DNA from: JBBQER01 sp038320885
GTDB lineage: Bacteria; Actinomycetota; Acidimicrobiia; IMCC26256; PALSA-610
Assembly: GCA_038320885.1 (NCBI GenBank)
Contig: JBBQER010000003.1
Location: forward strand, 1 to 64,000
Length of the DNA stretch: 64,000 nucleotides
Reading direction: 5' to 3'
Below are positions 33,718 through 42,685 of this stretch, one piece after another. Position 1 is the first letter of the stretch; every line of letters begins with the position of its first letter. The position numbers and the translations under genes were made by a program. The notes beneath the pieces were generated by a model. The model made no database searches. It saw only the letters and a list, made by a program, of their open reading frames with translations, and was not told where the DNA came from.

Positions 33718-35895
33718 ATGCTTCGACGCCTTGCCGCTTCCTGCTACCGCCACCGCTGGCGGGTCCTGATTCTCTGGATCGTGCTGCTCGTCGGCGTGAA
33801 CGTGCTCGCGCAGACCGTCGGCGGCGATCTGCTCAAGACGTTCGACGTGCCGGGGAGTGAGTCGGGACGGGCGTTCAGCGTTCTCAGTAAGGACTTCGCG
33901 CGCAAGGGCGACACGGGCGATCTGGTGTTCAAGGACAAGGGGCCCGGCACCGTCACCTCACCGAAGGTGAAGGCCGCGATCGATTCGCTGCTCGCCGAGC
34001 TGCGCAAGCAGCCGCACGTGAAGTCGGTCGCGTCTCCCTACGACCCGCAGAACGCGCGGTTCCTCTCGAGCAAGGGAAAGATCGCGTACGCCGAGATCCT
34101 CTTCGACGTGCAGGCCAACGACGTGCCGATCAACCTCGCGACCCACATGCGCGGTCTCGTGAGCAAAGCGAACTCGGCCGACGTGCAGATCGAGCTCGGC
34201 GGCTCGATGTTCGTCGATCAGACCCAACCGGCGAGTGAGGGGATCGGGATCGCCGCGGCCATCCTGATCCTGCTGCTCGCCTTCGGCTCGCTGCTCGCGA
34301 TGGGTCTCCCCATCATGACCGCGCTGTTCGGAATCGGTATCGGCCTCGCCACCGTCACACTGCTCGCGCGCGTGCTCGACATTCCGTCCTTCGCGCCGCA
34401 GGTAACTGCCATGATCGGTATCGGCGTCGGTATCGACTACGCGCTGTTCATCAGCACCCGCTACCGCGAGGCGTTGCACGAAGGCGCCGATCCCGAACGC
34501 GCCGTCGTGCATGCCATCGACACCAGTGGCCGGGCGGTGCTCTTCGCCGGTGGCACGGTTGTCATCTCGTTGCTCGGATTGTTCGTGATCGGCGTGTCGT
34601 TCATTCGGGGCCTGGCGATCGGTGCTTCGCTCGCGGTGCTGTTCGTTATGGGCGCGGCGGTCACGCTGCTGCCTGCGGTGCTCGGATTCGTCGGCCACAC
34701 GATCGACAAGTTCGCGTTGCCGAGCGCCAAGCGGAAGCGCGCGGTCGAGGGCAGCTTCTGGACCCGTTGGAGCCAGACGCTCCAAGGCCGGGCTTGGCCC
34801 GCGGCCATCGGCGGTCTCCTGCTCCTCCTGGTCCTCGCGTTGCCCTTCTTCTCGATGCGGCTCGGCATCGCCGACTCGGGCAACGACCCGACGAAGTTCA
34901 CGACCCGGCGCGCGTACGATCTCCTCTCGGAGGGGTTCGGGCCGGGTATCAATGGCCCACTCCTGATCGCCGGGAACGCCAAGCTGTCGGACCTCGCCAC
35001 CGTCAACACGCTCCACGATGCGATCGCGAAGGATCCCGACGTCTTCCAGGTGAGCCCGGTGATTCCGAGCCCGAAGGGCGTCGGCGCGCTGATCCAGGTC
35101 GTGCCGAAGGGCTCGCCCCAGGACGAGAGCACGACGCAGCTCGTCCACCGGCTCCGAGACGACGTCATCCCGAACGCGACCCGCGGCACCGGCCTCGACA
35201 TGCACGTCGGCAGCCAGACCGCGGTCGGCGTCGACCTCGCCGATCTCCAGGGCCAGCGGCTTCCTTACATGTTCCTCGTGATCCTGTTCATGAGCTTCAT
35301 CCTGTTGATGCTCGTGTTCCGATCGCTGCTCGTGCCGCTCAAAGCCGTGATCATGAACCTGCTCTCGATCGGCGCCGCTTACGGCGTGATCGTCGCGATC
35401 TTCCAGTGGGGTTGGCTCAAGAGCTTCGTGGGCATCGGGAAGGAAGGGCCGATCGAGGCCTGGATTCCGATGATGCTGTTCGCGATCGTGTTCGGCCTCT
35501 CGATGGACTACGAGGTGTTCCTCCTCAGTCGCATCAAGGAGGAGTACGACCAGCACGGTGACAACTCGCTCGCGGTCGCGCACGGGCTGGCCAAGACCGC
35601 GCGCCTCATCACCGCCGCGGCCGCGATCATGATCTGCGTCTTTGGCAGCTTCGTGCTCTCGGATCTGCGCGTGCTCAAGTTGATCGGCTTCGGGCTCGCG
35701 TTCGCAGTGCTCGTCGACGCGACGCTGGTGCGGCTCGTGCTCGTGCCGGCGACGATGGAGCTGCTCGGCGACCGCAACTGGTATCTGCCGAAGTGGCTCG
35801 AATGGCTGCCGCGGGTGAACGTGGAGGGCGACGTCGAGGACTTCTCGAACCTGCAGACCGAGGAGCGACAGCCGGCGCCCGCTATCGGGAGCTAG
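33718..35895 (+). CDS. MMPL-family RND transporter
   Basis: A 725-residue membrane protein with two repeats of one helix, an extracytoplasmic domain and a five-helix bundle. It starts LRRLAASCYRHRWRVLILWIVLLVGVNVLA. The proton-relay helices are GIGVGIDYALFISTRYREALHEG (first half) and FAIVFGLSMDYEVFLLSRIKEEYDQHGDN (second half), with the paired GID-Y and SMDYE signatures of MMPL proteins. Such proteins export lipids or small molecules in actinobacteria. Ligand unknown; no lipid-synthesis genes adjoin it. Confidence 0.9.
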   Translation: MLRRLAASCYRHRWRVLILWIVLLVGVNVLAQTVGGDLLKTFDVPGSESGRAFSVLSKDFARKGDTGDLVFKDKGPGTVTSPKVKAAIDSLLAELRKQPHVKSVASPYDPQNARFLSSKGKIAYAEILFDVQANDVPINLATHMRGLVSKANSADVQIELGGSMFVDQTQPASEGIGIAAAILILLLAFGSLLAMGLPIMTALFGIGIGLATVTLLARVLDIPSFAPQVTAMIGIGVGIDYALFISTRYREALHEGADPERAVVHAIDTSGRAVLFAGGTVVISLLGLFVIGVSFIRGLAIGASLAVLFVMGAAVTLLPAVLGFVGHTIDKFALPSAKRKRAVEGSFWTRWSQTLQGRAWPAAIGGLLLLLVLALPFFSMRLGIADSGNDPTKFTTRRAYDLLSEGFGPGINGPLLIAGNAKLSDLATVNTLHDAIAKDPDVFQVSPVIPSPKGVGALIQVVPKGSPQDESTTQLVHRLRDDVIPNATRGTGLDMHVGSQTAVGVDLADLQGQRLPYMFLVILFMSFILLMLVFRSLLVPLKAVIMNLLSIGAAYGVIVAIFQWGWLKSFVGIGKEGPIEAWIPMMLFAIVFGLSMDYEVFLLSRIKEEYDQHGDNSLAVAHGLAKTARLITAAAAIMICVFGSFVLSDLRVLKLIGFGLAFAVLVDATLVRLVLVPATMELLGDRNWYLPKWLEWLPRVNVEGDVEDFSNLQTEERQPAPAIGS

Positions 35896-35986
35896 GTGAC
35901 TCGGGCGATGAGTCCCGAACGCGATGCGTTCCATGGTGACGTGGCCTAGCGTGTCGGCGGAAAGCGGCCGCTGTAGTCGGAGAGCC

Positions 35987-36642
35987 ATGATGGATCAGCA
36001 GCCCGAACCGGGCGCCCCGCGCTTCCAACCGCCCGGGGCTCTCCAGTTCGAGCCCGCTGCTTGCCCAGTTTGCGACGGAACCGAGGTCGGCAAGCGTTTG
36101 GAAAAGGCCGTGCAAGGTGTCGAGATGCCTTTCGGTATCTGCACGAACTGCGCCACGCTCTATGCGAATCCCAGACTTACGGTCGATTCTCTCCGCATGC
36201 TTTACAGTTCCGAAGAATTCTTCGAGGGTACGACGTGATCGCGTCGTGGGGCGTCATGACGATCATTCGCCATCCCCGGGCGACGATGGCGAAGTTTCAC
36301 GCCGCTCTGAAGCCGGGCGGTCTTTGGGCGTTCAACCCCTACGACAACCGGTCGCTCCGGGGCCGAGCGTTTGGAGCGAGGTGGTACATCCTCGTCCCCA
36401 ACACCGGCCAGATCCACAAGGACAGGACCCTGCGGAGACTTGTCGACGAGGCGGGCTTCGATCTGGTCGCGCGGCTCCGCGATCGCCCCGACGCGAGCTT
36501 CGAGCGCCTTGCCTTCGTCTTGTTGTCGCACATCAGCCACTGCAGTTGTGACAAGTTCTTCGAGCGTGTGCATTTCCTGAACCGCATCATCGTCCCGCTG
36601 CGCGCGCCCGACGCGTTTGAGTACACGTGCGTCAAGCGGTGA
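35987..36642 (+). pseudogene. Methyltransferase-like gene broken by a 280-bp internal deletion (copy 1)
   Basis: The first 80 codons (from ATG 35987 or 35990) match the N-terminus of the intact paralogue at 44900-45832: a zinc-ribbon-like CPVCDGTEVGKRLEKAVQG and CTNCATLYANPRLTVDSLRMLYSSEEFFEG. After GAGGG (36224-36228) the match jumps to YDVIASWGVMTIIR of the paralogue. The missing part equals 45139-45418 of the intact copy, 280 bases, so the frame shifts and ends at TGA 36238. The SAM-binding loop is lost. The remaining part stays similar to its end (CVKR) at 36642, where the next gene starts with a GTGA overlap, exactly as in the intact copy. Confidence 0.85.
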
Positions 36643-38492
36643 GTGCCGAGACGACCGCTGCAGCACGAGTCCGCACGGCAACGTTCTCTGTCGTGGCATT
36701 CGGCGTTCTGCTCGCGGTTGCGTTCTTTCCGATGGCTTTCTCGAAACTGTCTCTCGTCGATGATGACGGGGCGCTGCTCGCCACGCTGAACGAATTCCTG
36801 AAGCACGGAAGTCTCTACGACCACACGCACGGTGCCTACGGCCCGTTCTACTACTCGTTCATGGGGCTCATGTATCGGCTGACCGGACAGGAACCCACGC
36901 TGTTCGGCGCGCGGCTTCTCGCGCTGGCGTTCACTACCGCGGCAGCCGCCATGTTCGCGGCGACGGTGTGGCGCGTGACGCGAAGTCTCGCGTTCACCCT
37001 CCTGGCGGAGGCGGTGACCTTCGCCATGCTTATCGAGGTCGCCGGCGGGGTGCCGAGCCATCCGGGACCGTTGATCGTGCTCGTCGTCTCGATACTGGTG
37101 TTCGCACTCGCGAGTTACGCCCTCGACCAACGCACTGTGTTCCTCGTGTGGGCGGGGTTTGCCGTCGGTGCGCTGCTGATGACCAAGATCAATGTCGGCC
37201 TCCTCGCTGCGACGGCTGTGGCCGTCGGGTTCGTGGTCGGAAATCGGGCCTACCCCAAGGCATGGCGCGCGATCACGGCCACCGCCGCGGTGCTCTTTCC
37301 GTTCGCGTTGATGTTTCAACGGTTGTACCTGATCTCGATTGCCGAGTTCGGTCTTCTCGTCAGCGTCGGATTGCTGCTCTCGTACGCGCCGATGCATGTC
37401 GACGAGATAGCGCTTCGCCGGCGAGCACTCGGAACGGTCGCAGTCGCAGCGATCGTGCCGATGGTTGCGTCGGCGCTCTGGCCGCTCCTGCACGGAACGA
37501 GCCCGGGCGCGCTCTTCCGGGCACTTGTGATTCAACCGCTCGGGCAAGCTGATAATTTCACGGCTGAGCCCGGAATCGACTTCGTGTGGCTCGCGTTCGT
37601 CAGCACGGTCGGGATCGCCTACGTCGCCGTCGCGAAGAAGAACGAAGACGGCGAGCCGACACTCTTCGGCAATTCTTGGGTCCCCAACGTCGCCTTCGGC
37701 CTCGCCGCGTTGTATGTCCTCGGACTAGGAACGGTAGGTGGCGTCCGGACCAACTCTCTTGCGTGGCTTCCGGCGATCGCAATGATCCCGGCGCTCGCGT
37801 GGCTTACGGCGGTGCCGGCGAAGATCCGGCTCGTGCTCAGGTTCCTCGTTCCCGTAGCCATCCTTCAGATGCTGCACGCGTATCCCGTTGCCGGATTGCA
37901 GCGAGCGTGGGGTGCGGTCGCGATGTGCGTTCCCTGTGTGATCGCCATTGCGATTGCAACGGAGCGATTGCCCTTGTGGCTGGCTGCCGGCCGAGCAGAG
38001 CGTGCCGCCCTCGTGGGCGCGCTAGGTGTTGTGCTCGTCCTCACCGCGTCGGTTTCGCCGATCGCCGCGTGGCATGACTACGAGCAGGCGACGCCGCTTC
38101 GATTGCCGGGTGCACGCCTAATCCGCGTGGGCGCGTCGGAGGTAGTGACGCTGACGCGTCTGACACAGGTCGTCAAGCGGGACTGCGACACCTTTTACGC
38201 TGCGCCGGGTCTGGGCAGCCTCTACTTTTTCACGAAACTCCCCGCGCCGACCGGCCATCTTGCGAACTGGCCGGGAGTGCTCAACGAGAGAGAACAGCGA
38301 GACGTTGCCGCGGACCTCGCGCGGCTCTCGTCGAGCGGCAAGCGGGTCTGTATCGTCCGTGACCTGCACCGCCAGAAAGAATGGCTGCAGAGCTCGTACG
38401 GAAAAGGACCGTTGGGTAAATCTCTGGCGCGATACCGAGCGCCTCTCGCTGTTGTCGGTCACTTCTCCGTTTCGGGAGAGGGCCGCGCGTAG
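36639..38492 (+). CDS. Membrane glycosyltransferase, GT-C-like (copy 1)
   Basis: A 617-residue membrane protein with about 11-12 helices. After the first helix, the loop LVDDDGALLATLNEFLKHGSLYDHTHGAYGPFYYSFMG has paired acidic residues as in GT-C polyprenyl-phosphate-sugar glycosyltransferases. The C-terminal 150 residues form a soluble domain (VKRDCDTFYAAPGLGSLYFFTKLPAPTGHLANWPGVLNEREQRDV). I do not know a family name. It is a clear paralogue of the protein at 45829-47697 along its whole length. The start GTG 36639 overlaps the stop of the upstream methyltransferase remnant. Confidence 0.7.
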   Translation: MSAETTAAARVRTATFSVVAFGVLLAVAFFPMAFSKLSLVDDDGALLATLNEFLKHGSLYDHTHGAYGPFYYSFMGLMYRLTGQEPTLFGARLLALAFTTAAAAMFAATVWRVTRSLAFTLLAEAVTFAMLIEVAGGVPSHPGPLIVLVVSILVFALASYALDQRTVFLVWAGFAVGALLMTKINVGLLAATAVAVGFVVGNRAYPKAWRAITATAAVLFPFALMFQRLYLISIAEFGLLVSVGLLLSYAPMHVDEIALRRRALGTVAVAAIVPMVASALWPLLHGTSPGALFRALVIQPLGQADNFTAEPGIDFVWLAFVSTVGIAYVAVAKKNEDGEPTLFGNSWVPNVAFGLAALYVLGLGTVGGVRTNSLAWLPAIAMIPALAWLTAVPAKIRLVLRFLVPVAILQMLHAYPVAGLQRAWGAVAMCVPCVIAIAIATERLPLWLAAGRAERAALVGALGVVLVLTASVSPIAAWHDYEQATPLRLPGARLIRVGASEVVTLTRLTQVVKRDCDTFYAAPGLGSLYFFTKLPAPTGHLANWPGVLNEREQRDVAADLARLSSSGKRVCIVRDLHRQKEWLQSSYGKGPLGKSLARYRAPLAVVGHFSVSGEGRA

Positions 38493-38593
38493 GCTCTCAG
38501 CGTGAAGGACGAGCCGCGCAACGATCGCGGGCGCGAGCCGATGAAGGAGGTAGCGGCCGCCATAGCCCGAGCCGGCGCTCGGTACCTGAGGGA

Positions 38594-39523
38594 TTACGAC
38601 GGCCGAAGCACCGCGACGTAGTCGATGACGTCACGGCCGTCAGGTCCGGGCACGGCGAGGATGGTGTGACTGCTCGAGACCTCGAAGCCGTGGTGGCGAA
38701 CCAGGTCTTCGATCTCGTCGATGCTGTCGAAGACGATCGCGTGATCGTAGAAGGCAGCATTCGTTACCGTCGAGAAGAACACACGACCGTCGGGAGGTAG
38801 GAGACGCGCAAGCGCGTCCAGTCCAGCGGCAGGATTCGCCAGGTGCTCGACCACCTCGCTGAACAGGACGAGGTCGTACGGCTCGCCGATTGTCGTATCG
38901 AACTGGAGGAAATCCGTTTCGGAGTAGTGCACCCCTGCGGGGTGACGAACCGGATCGACGGCGGCCATGCGCCGCGCCAGGTCGAGACTCAGCGGGCTGA
39001 TGTCGTTGAGCGTGAGCTCCACGCGCTCGGCCGCTCGGCCGACCGCGAGGGCATAGGTACCCGGCCCTACGCCGACTTCGAGCACGCGCATGCCGTCGGT
39101 TACGAACGGCAAGACCTCGTTCTCGAAATAGACGAGCTTCTCGAGATGGTTGGGCCAGAAGATCTGCGCGAGGTACAAACCGAAGAGATACCGGCGACCC
39201 ATGACGTCTTCGTCTGAGTAGAGTCCGTCCTCGCTCACGAGATCGGGGCCGCCATCGAACTGTCCGGTGCGGTAATAGCGATCCTGCATGCGCATGACAT
39301 CAACGGTCATCTCGACGAAGGCTTCGATCGCGTCATCGAAACGGGCGTCGTCGCCGTCAAGGGCTCGATGCAACCGGCGAAGATGATGCTCAGCTCTTTT
39401 GTAGTAGTCCGGCCCGGTTGCGCACAGGACTTCGATGGGGTCGGCGGCGAAGCCGTAGTCAGCCACCACCGCACGAGCTCGATCGAGCAGGTCGTGGTCT
39501 CCGTTTCCGCCGGCGTTCTCCAT
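38594..39523 (-). CDS. Class I SAM-dependent methyltransferase
   Basis: A 309-residue methyltransferase. The SAM-binding loop is MRVLEVGVGPGTYALAVGRAAERVELTLNDISPLSLDLARR (about 145-185), and YDLVLFSEVVEHLANPAAGLDALARLLPPDGRVFFSTVTN follows. The N-terminal 130 residues are helical and not recognised. It is the last gene of the minus-strand acylation operon, preceded by AGGAAGGT 6 bases before its ATG. A role in methylating the transferred acyl group or the surface glycan is inferred from position only. Confidence 0.8.
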   Translation of the reverse strand: MENAGGNGDHDLLDRARAVVADYGFAADPIEVLCATGPDYYKRAEHHLRRLHRALDGDDARFDDAIEAFVEMTVDVMRMQDRYYRTGQFDGGPDLVSEDGLYSDEDVMGRRYLFGLYLAQIFWPNHLEKLVYFENEVLPFVTDGMRVLEVGVGPGTYALAVGRAAERVELTLNDISPLSLDLARRMAAVDPVRHPAGVHYSETDFLQFDTTIGEPYDLVLFSEVVEHLANPAAGLDALARLLPPDGRVFFSTVTNAAFYDHAIVFDSIDEIEDLVRHHGFEVSSSHTILAVPGPDGRDVIDYVAVLRPS

Positions 39524-39533
39524 GGGACCTTCC

Positions 39534-39654
39534 TCAGAATCCTCGATACTCGAAGGGGAAGTGCCGCAACGGTAGTCGCTGCAATGACATCATCCGCGAT
39601 GGAATCGTGAGGCCAGCGAGAGCCTCGACTTTACGTGCAAGAGCGATCACGCAC
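39534..39654 (-). pseudogene. Decayed copy of the DltX-like microprotein gene
   Basis: This 121-base stretch follows the intact SGNH gene exactly as the 123-base microprotein gene follows the SGNH remnant. It starts with the same GTGCGTGATCGC overlapping the SGNH stop. A TAA stops the original frame after seven codons and small indels shift the middle. DNA encoding a VIAATTVAAL-like core still resembles VVAATTVTTV of the intact copy in another frame. The last six codons, in yet another frame, read FEYRGF before the stop, the same FxYxxF pattern as the intact FVYQGF. Confidence 0.55.
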
Positions 39655-40870
39655 CGTTCGAGGTTTCGCTCCGCCGGGCACAGCCCGCGGACTTGTACCC
39701 CACCTGCGAGATCAGTTGACACAGCTCGCCTGCGAGGTACGGACCCATCGGGCCCGCTCGTCTCAGGTGCATGACATCATGGAAAGCCAGTGGCGGAACG
39801 AACCTGGTCGCCGAGAGCGGCTGGTACCGAATGTTGCGCGCCGCGAAGTTGCTGCGGAACTGTTCGAGGTGTCGTTCGACGCCGCCGACTGCCGCGGCGA
39901 ACTCGCTATTGGTCGCGAGCCACTGGCTGTTGACCGGCGCGTCGTAGACGTAGCTGGGAATCTTCGAGTCGCGGAGTTCCGTTGCGATCGCGCGCAGGAT
40001 GAGCTTGTTGATCCCGCTGTTGACCTGGCTCGCTCTCTCCATCCATCTCGCCCATTGGATGGCGCTGTGCCATGCGCGCGGCTCGTGCAGGCGGTATTGA
40101 AACCAGAAGTTCACCGGGAGCATGCCGAGGATGAGCTGCGAGCGGTCGGGTTTCCGGACGGCGAGCGCAGCGGCCCGTCCATCGCGACTCAGCGGCCCGA
40201 AGTCGTCGAAGAGCTTGTGGATTCGGTTGCTGTAGTACTGCCGGTTCTCGAGTGGTTGGAACGCCGAGTTGGCCAAACCCCAAGCGAGATCTGAGGGCGA
40301 GAGCAATCCCGCGGCGAGCGGCCAACTGGTCGGCTTCGACAAGAGTTGCACGGCGGCTCGGCTGTCGAGCTGCGTCGATTGATGTATCGCCATCGGACTC
40401 GTAATCCACGTGGGGTTGAGACTCATCACGATCATGTCGGGCTTGCTCTGGATCACGTCGAGCAGAGTGAAATAGTCGTCGGCGGCCCGCATCCCATCGA
40501 GTACATAAGCATCGACGCCGATCCGGCGCCCGTTGATCCCCGCGAGTTGCTTCGTGATGAGACTCGGCAGGAACTCTCGATAGTTCACGTCGGTAATATC
40601 TCCCTCCGATCCCGTGATCCACGCGATACGGAAGCGGACCTTGCCGAATGGGCTCCGCGCGAACCCACGGGGGTCGTTGACGTCGAGCGCGAGATTCTCC
40701 ACCGAGGGGTTCTTCGTGAACTGGGTCGCGACCTGCGCTGCGTGCGCCGGCAGTACCAACGAGAGCACGACGAGGAACCCGACTGCCCACACGTGTATGC
40801 GGACGAAACTGCCCGCGGTCGTACCCACGCCGAAGCGACGCGCCGCGAATCCGTTGATCCGTTCGATCAT
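39647..40870 (-). CDS. SGNH-type acyltransferase partner of MBOAT (DltD/AlgX-like)
   Basis: A 407-residue exported protein with a single N-terminal hydrophobic segment (HVWAVGFLVVLSLVLPAHAA, about 26-45). The outer domain has an SGNH-like set: AWITGSEGD (Ser88), MIVMSLNPTW (Asn152) and FHDVMHLRR (Asp365, His368). The same order occurs in DltD, AlgJ and AlgX, which move an acyl group from the MBOAT side to an extracellular polymer. It lies downstream of the MBOAT and of the microprotein gene (21-base gap). A partly deleted second copy lies at 41007-41459. I infer that it is the final acyl donor to a surface glycan. Confidence 0.7.
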   Translation of the reverse strand: MIERINGFAARRFGVGTTAGSFVRIHVWAVGFLVVLSLVLPAHAAQVATQFTKNPSVENLALDVNDPRGFARSPFGKVRFRIAWITGSEGDITDVNYREFLPSLITKQLAGINGRRIGVDAYVLDGMRAADDYFTLLDVIQSKPDMIVMSLNPTWITSPMAIHQSTQLDSRAAVQLLSKPTSWPLAAGLLSPSDLAWGLANSAFQPLENRQYYSNRIHKLFDDFGPLSRDGRAAALAVRKPDRSQLILGMLPVNFWFQYRLHEPRAWHSAIQWARWMERASQVNSGINKLILRAIATELRDSKIPSYVYDAPVNSQWLATNSEFAAAVGGVERHLEQFRSNFAARNIRYQPLSATRFVPPLAFHDVMHLRRAGPMGPYLAGELCQLISQVGYKSAGCARRSETSNGA

Positions 40871-40891
40871 CGGACTGTCCGGCGTGCCATC

Positions 40892-41014
40892 TCAGAAGCC
40901 CTGATATACGAAGTGCACGGTTGTAACCGTCGTCGCGGCAACGACGATCAAGAGGACTGCTATCAGGAGGCCAATGAACGCCTCAGCCACCCACTTGCGA
41001 ACGCGATCACGCAC
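40892..41014 (-). CDS. DltX-like membrane microprotein with C-terminal FVYQGF
   Basis: A 40-residue protein too short for usual gene calling. GTG 41014 overlaps the stop of the upstream SGNH remnant by eight bases. It has a basic N-terminus (VRDRVRKW), a single helix of about 22 residues (AFIGLLIAVLLIVVAATTVTTV) and ends FVYQGF. This matches the topology and the C-terminal FxYxxF hexapeptide, with its essential tyrosine (Tyr37 here), known for DltX of teichoic-acid D-alanylation operons. There the tyrosine carries the acyl group between DltB and DltD. It sits between an MBOAT and an SGNH gene, as expected for that role. The assignment is by motif and context. Confidence 0.7.
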   Translation of the reverse strand: MRDRVRKWVAEAFIGLLIAVLLIVVAATTVTTVHFVYQGF

Positions 41015-41459
41015 CGTTCGTCCCTCCGTTCTGCGAAGTGCAACTCGCCGACCTGTATTTCACCTGTGACACCAGCTGACACAGCTCTCCTGCGAGTACG
41101 GACCCAGCGGCTCTGCCCGGCGCATATGAATCACATCTTGGCGGCGGAAACTCAGTCCCGAAACGAACCTGCCGGCGGTCAGCGGTTGGTACCGGATGTT
41201 CGGGGTCGAGAAGCTCGGTTGGAGTTGCTCGAGCTGGTGCTCGATGCCACGGACTTCGTTGTCGAGAGGCTTGCTCGTCTCGAGGAAAACGCGGTTGACC
41301 GGAGCATCGTAAACGTAACTGGGAAGCCTCGACTCCCGGAGAGCCTTGGCGATCGCTCGCAAGATGATCTTGTTGATCCCGCTCCTTCCTTCGTTCGACT
41401 GGTGCATCCACTGCGCCCACCGGAAGGGCGCGCCGCGGATCCGTTGATGCGTTGATCAT
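41007..41459 (-). pseudogene. SGNH acyltransferase-partner gene with large internal deletion (copy 2)
   Basis: The first 30 bases match the 5' end of the intact SGNH gene (ATGATC..ATCAACGGAT.CGCGGCGCG). Then about 770 bases are missing, and from 41435 down the DNA matches the last third of that gene (SGINKIILRAIAKALRESRLPSYVYDAPVN, DVIHMRR, LAGELCQLVSQVKYRSASC). Two frameshifts put the middle out of frame. The frame from ATG 41459 nevertheless stays open for 150 codons to the native stop. The ATG overlaps the MBOAT stop (ATGA), and the stop overlaps the microprotein start. The Ser88-bearing part is absent, so it cannot be a working SGNH enzyme. Confidence 0.85.
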
Positions 41460-42682
41460 CGGAGACCCAGCAGCGCGGAGTAGAAGTGTCCGAGTTGGCC
41501 GAGGTGGAGCGTGAGCATCGGGATACTGACCGCGACGTACACGAACACGAGGGTGGCCTTACCGATCGACAGCCATCGCGAGGGTTCAGTCGCGGCCGGT
41601 CGGACTTGGTTGAGCAACCGGGCTCCGATAAGAGCGCATGAGTGGTAGGTGCCGAATATCACGAGCGGAACCGTGATGTCATGCCATAGCGCGATCGTCA
41701 TCATCGTGGCGGCGATGGCGAGATACTGCGACCGTTGACGCATACCGCCGAGCGGAACGAACACGTTCCGTCGCGCCCATCGGGTCAAGCTCATATGCCA
41801 GTTGTTCCAGAAATCCTGCGGGTTGGTGCGCGTGAAGGGTCGGCTGAAGTTCGGCTTGAGGCGGAAGCCGAAGAGGCGCGCGGTGCCGATGGCGAGATCG
41901 GAGTAACCAGAGAAGTTGAGGTAGAAGAACCACGTGTACATGAAGAGTTCGATCCAGAGCACCAACGCGCCGTTGGTCTTGTACAGCACGAGAACGTCGC
42001 TGCTGCTCGCGAGCGGGACCGCGAGGACGAACACTTTGAGCACTCCGACGATGACCTGGGTGAACGCTGCTCGGTAGTCCTCGAGCTTCAACCCCTCCGT
42101 CTTCTGGGACTGCGCGTACACCTCGGAGTACTCGATAACCGGCCCGATCACTTGGACCGGCGGAAAAAATCCGTAAAACAGCACGTGCCCAAGCGGTTGG
42201 CGGGGAATGGTGCCGAGGAAGGACTGCACCAGCAGATCAACGGCGCGGAAGGTCGCGAACGAGAGCCCGATGGGCAGGATGATCGGACGGATCGAGTCGA
42301 TCGTTCCTGCCACGTTGGAGATCTGCCAGAGCCGGTTGTTCAAGAAGACATTGAACGAGATCGTGAAACTTGCGGGGCGAAGCTTCCAAAGCACCATCGG
42401 TGCCAATGTCGCGAGAATGGAGATGCTGAGAACGTGCGGGCCCCACTTGTGCTCGCCGCTCCACGCGACGACACGTTGTAGCGTCGCGACCGCCACCCAG
42501 AAGGCGAGGTAGAACAAAGCGAGCCGAGGCGCGACCAGCACAAGCAGGTATGCGCCGGCGAGCGTGAGCAACGTTCGGCGGGCCCATGCCCACGGCAGAA
42601 CGTAGAAGAGTGGCACCAGGACGAGACACAGCGCGAAGAAGTCTGCGAAGAAGTCGAATGCGCTCGGTCCGGTCGTCGGCAC
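41456..42682 (-). CDS. MBOAT-family O-acyltransferase (DltB/AlgI-like)
   Basis: A 408-residue polytopic membrane protein with about ten helices. The MBOAT signature runs YSDLAIGTARLFGFRLKPNFSRPFTRTNPQDFWNNWHMSLTRWARRNVFVPLGG, with a conserved His296, and the catalytic His334 lies in MMTIALWHDITVPLVIFG; the spacing of the two resembles DltB. Such proteins transfer an acyl group from a cytoplasmic carrier across the membrane. The ACP and FkbH-like genes upstream would supply the carrier-bound acyl group, and the SGNH protein and microprotein downstream would receive it. It starts three bases after the FkbH-like gene. Confidence 0.9.
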   Translation of the reverse strand: MPTTGPSAFDFFADFFALCLVLVPLFYVLPWAWARRTLLTLAGAYLLVLVAPRLALFYLAFWVAVATLQRVVAWSGEHKWGPHVLSISILATLAPMVLWKLRPASFTISFNVFLNNRLWQISNVAGTIDSIRPIILPIGLSFATFRAVDLLVQSFLGTIPRQPLGHVLFYGFFPPVQVIGPVIEYSEVYAQSQKTEGLKLEDYRAAFTQVIVGVLKVFVLAVPLASSSDVLVLYKTNGALVLWIELFMYTWFFYLNFSGYSDLAIGTARLFGFRLKPNFSRPFTRTNPQDFWNNWHMSLTRWARRNVFVPLGGMRQRSQYLAIAATMMTIALWHDITVPLVIFGTYHSCALIGARLLNQVRPAATEPSRWLSIGKATLVFVYVAVSIPMLTLHLGQLGHFYSALLGLR

Positions 42683-42685
42683 TGG

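Noticed and set aside
35918..35932. GAACGC-GAT-GCGTTC inverted repeat after the MMPL gene
   Set aside because: Short stem without supporting features; may be a weak terminator or chance.
33958..35988. 676-codon minus-strand frame opposite the MMPL gene
   Set aside because: Charged Glu/Arg/His-rich sequence typical of antisense to a membrane protein gene; no motif.
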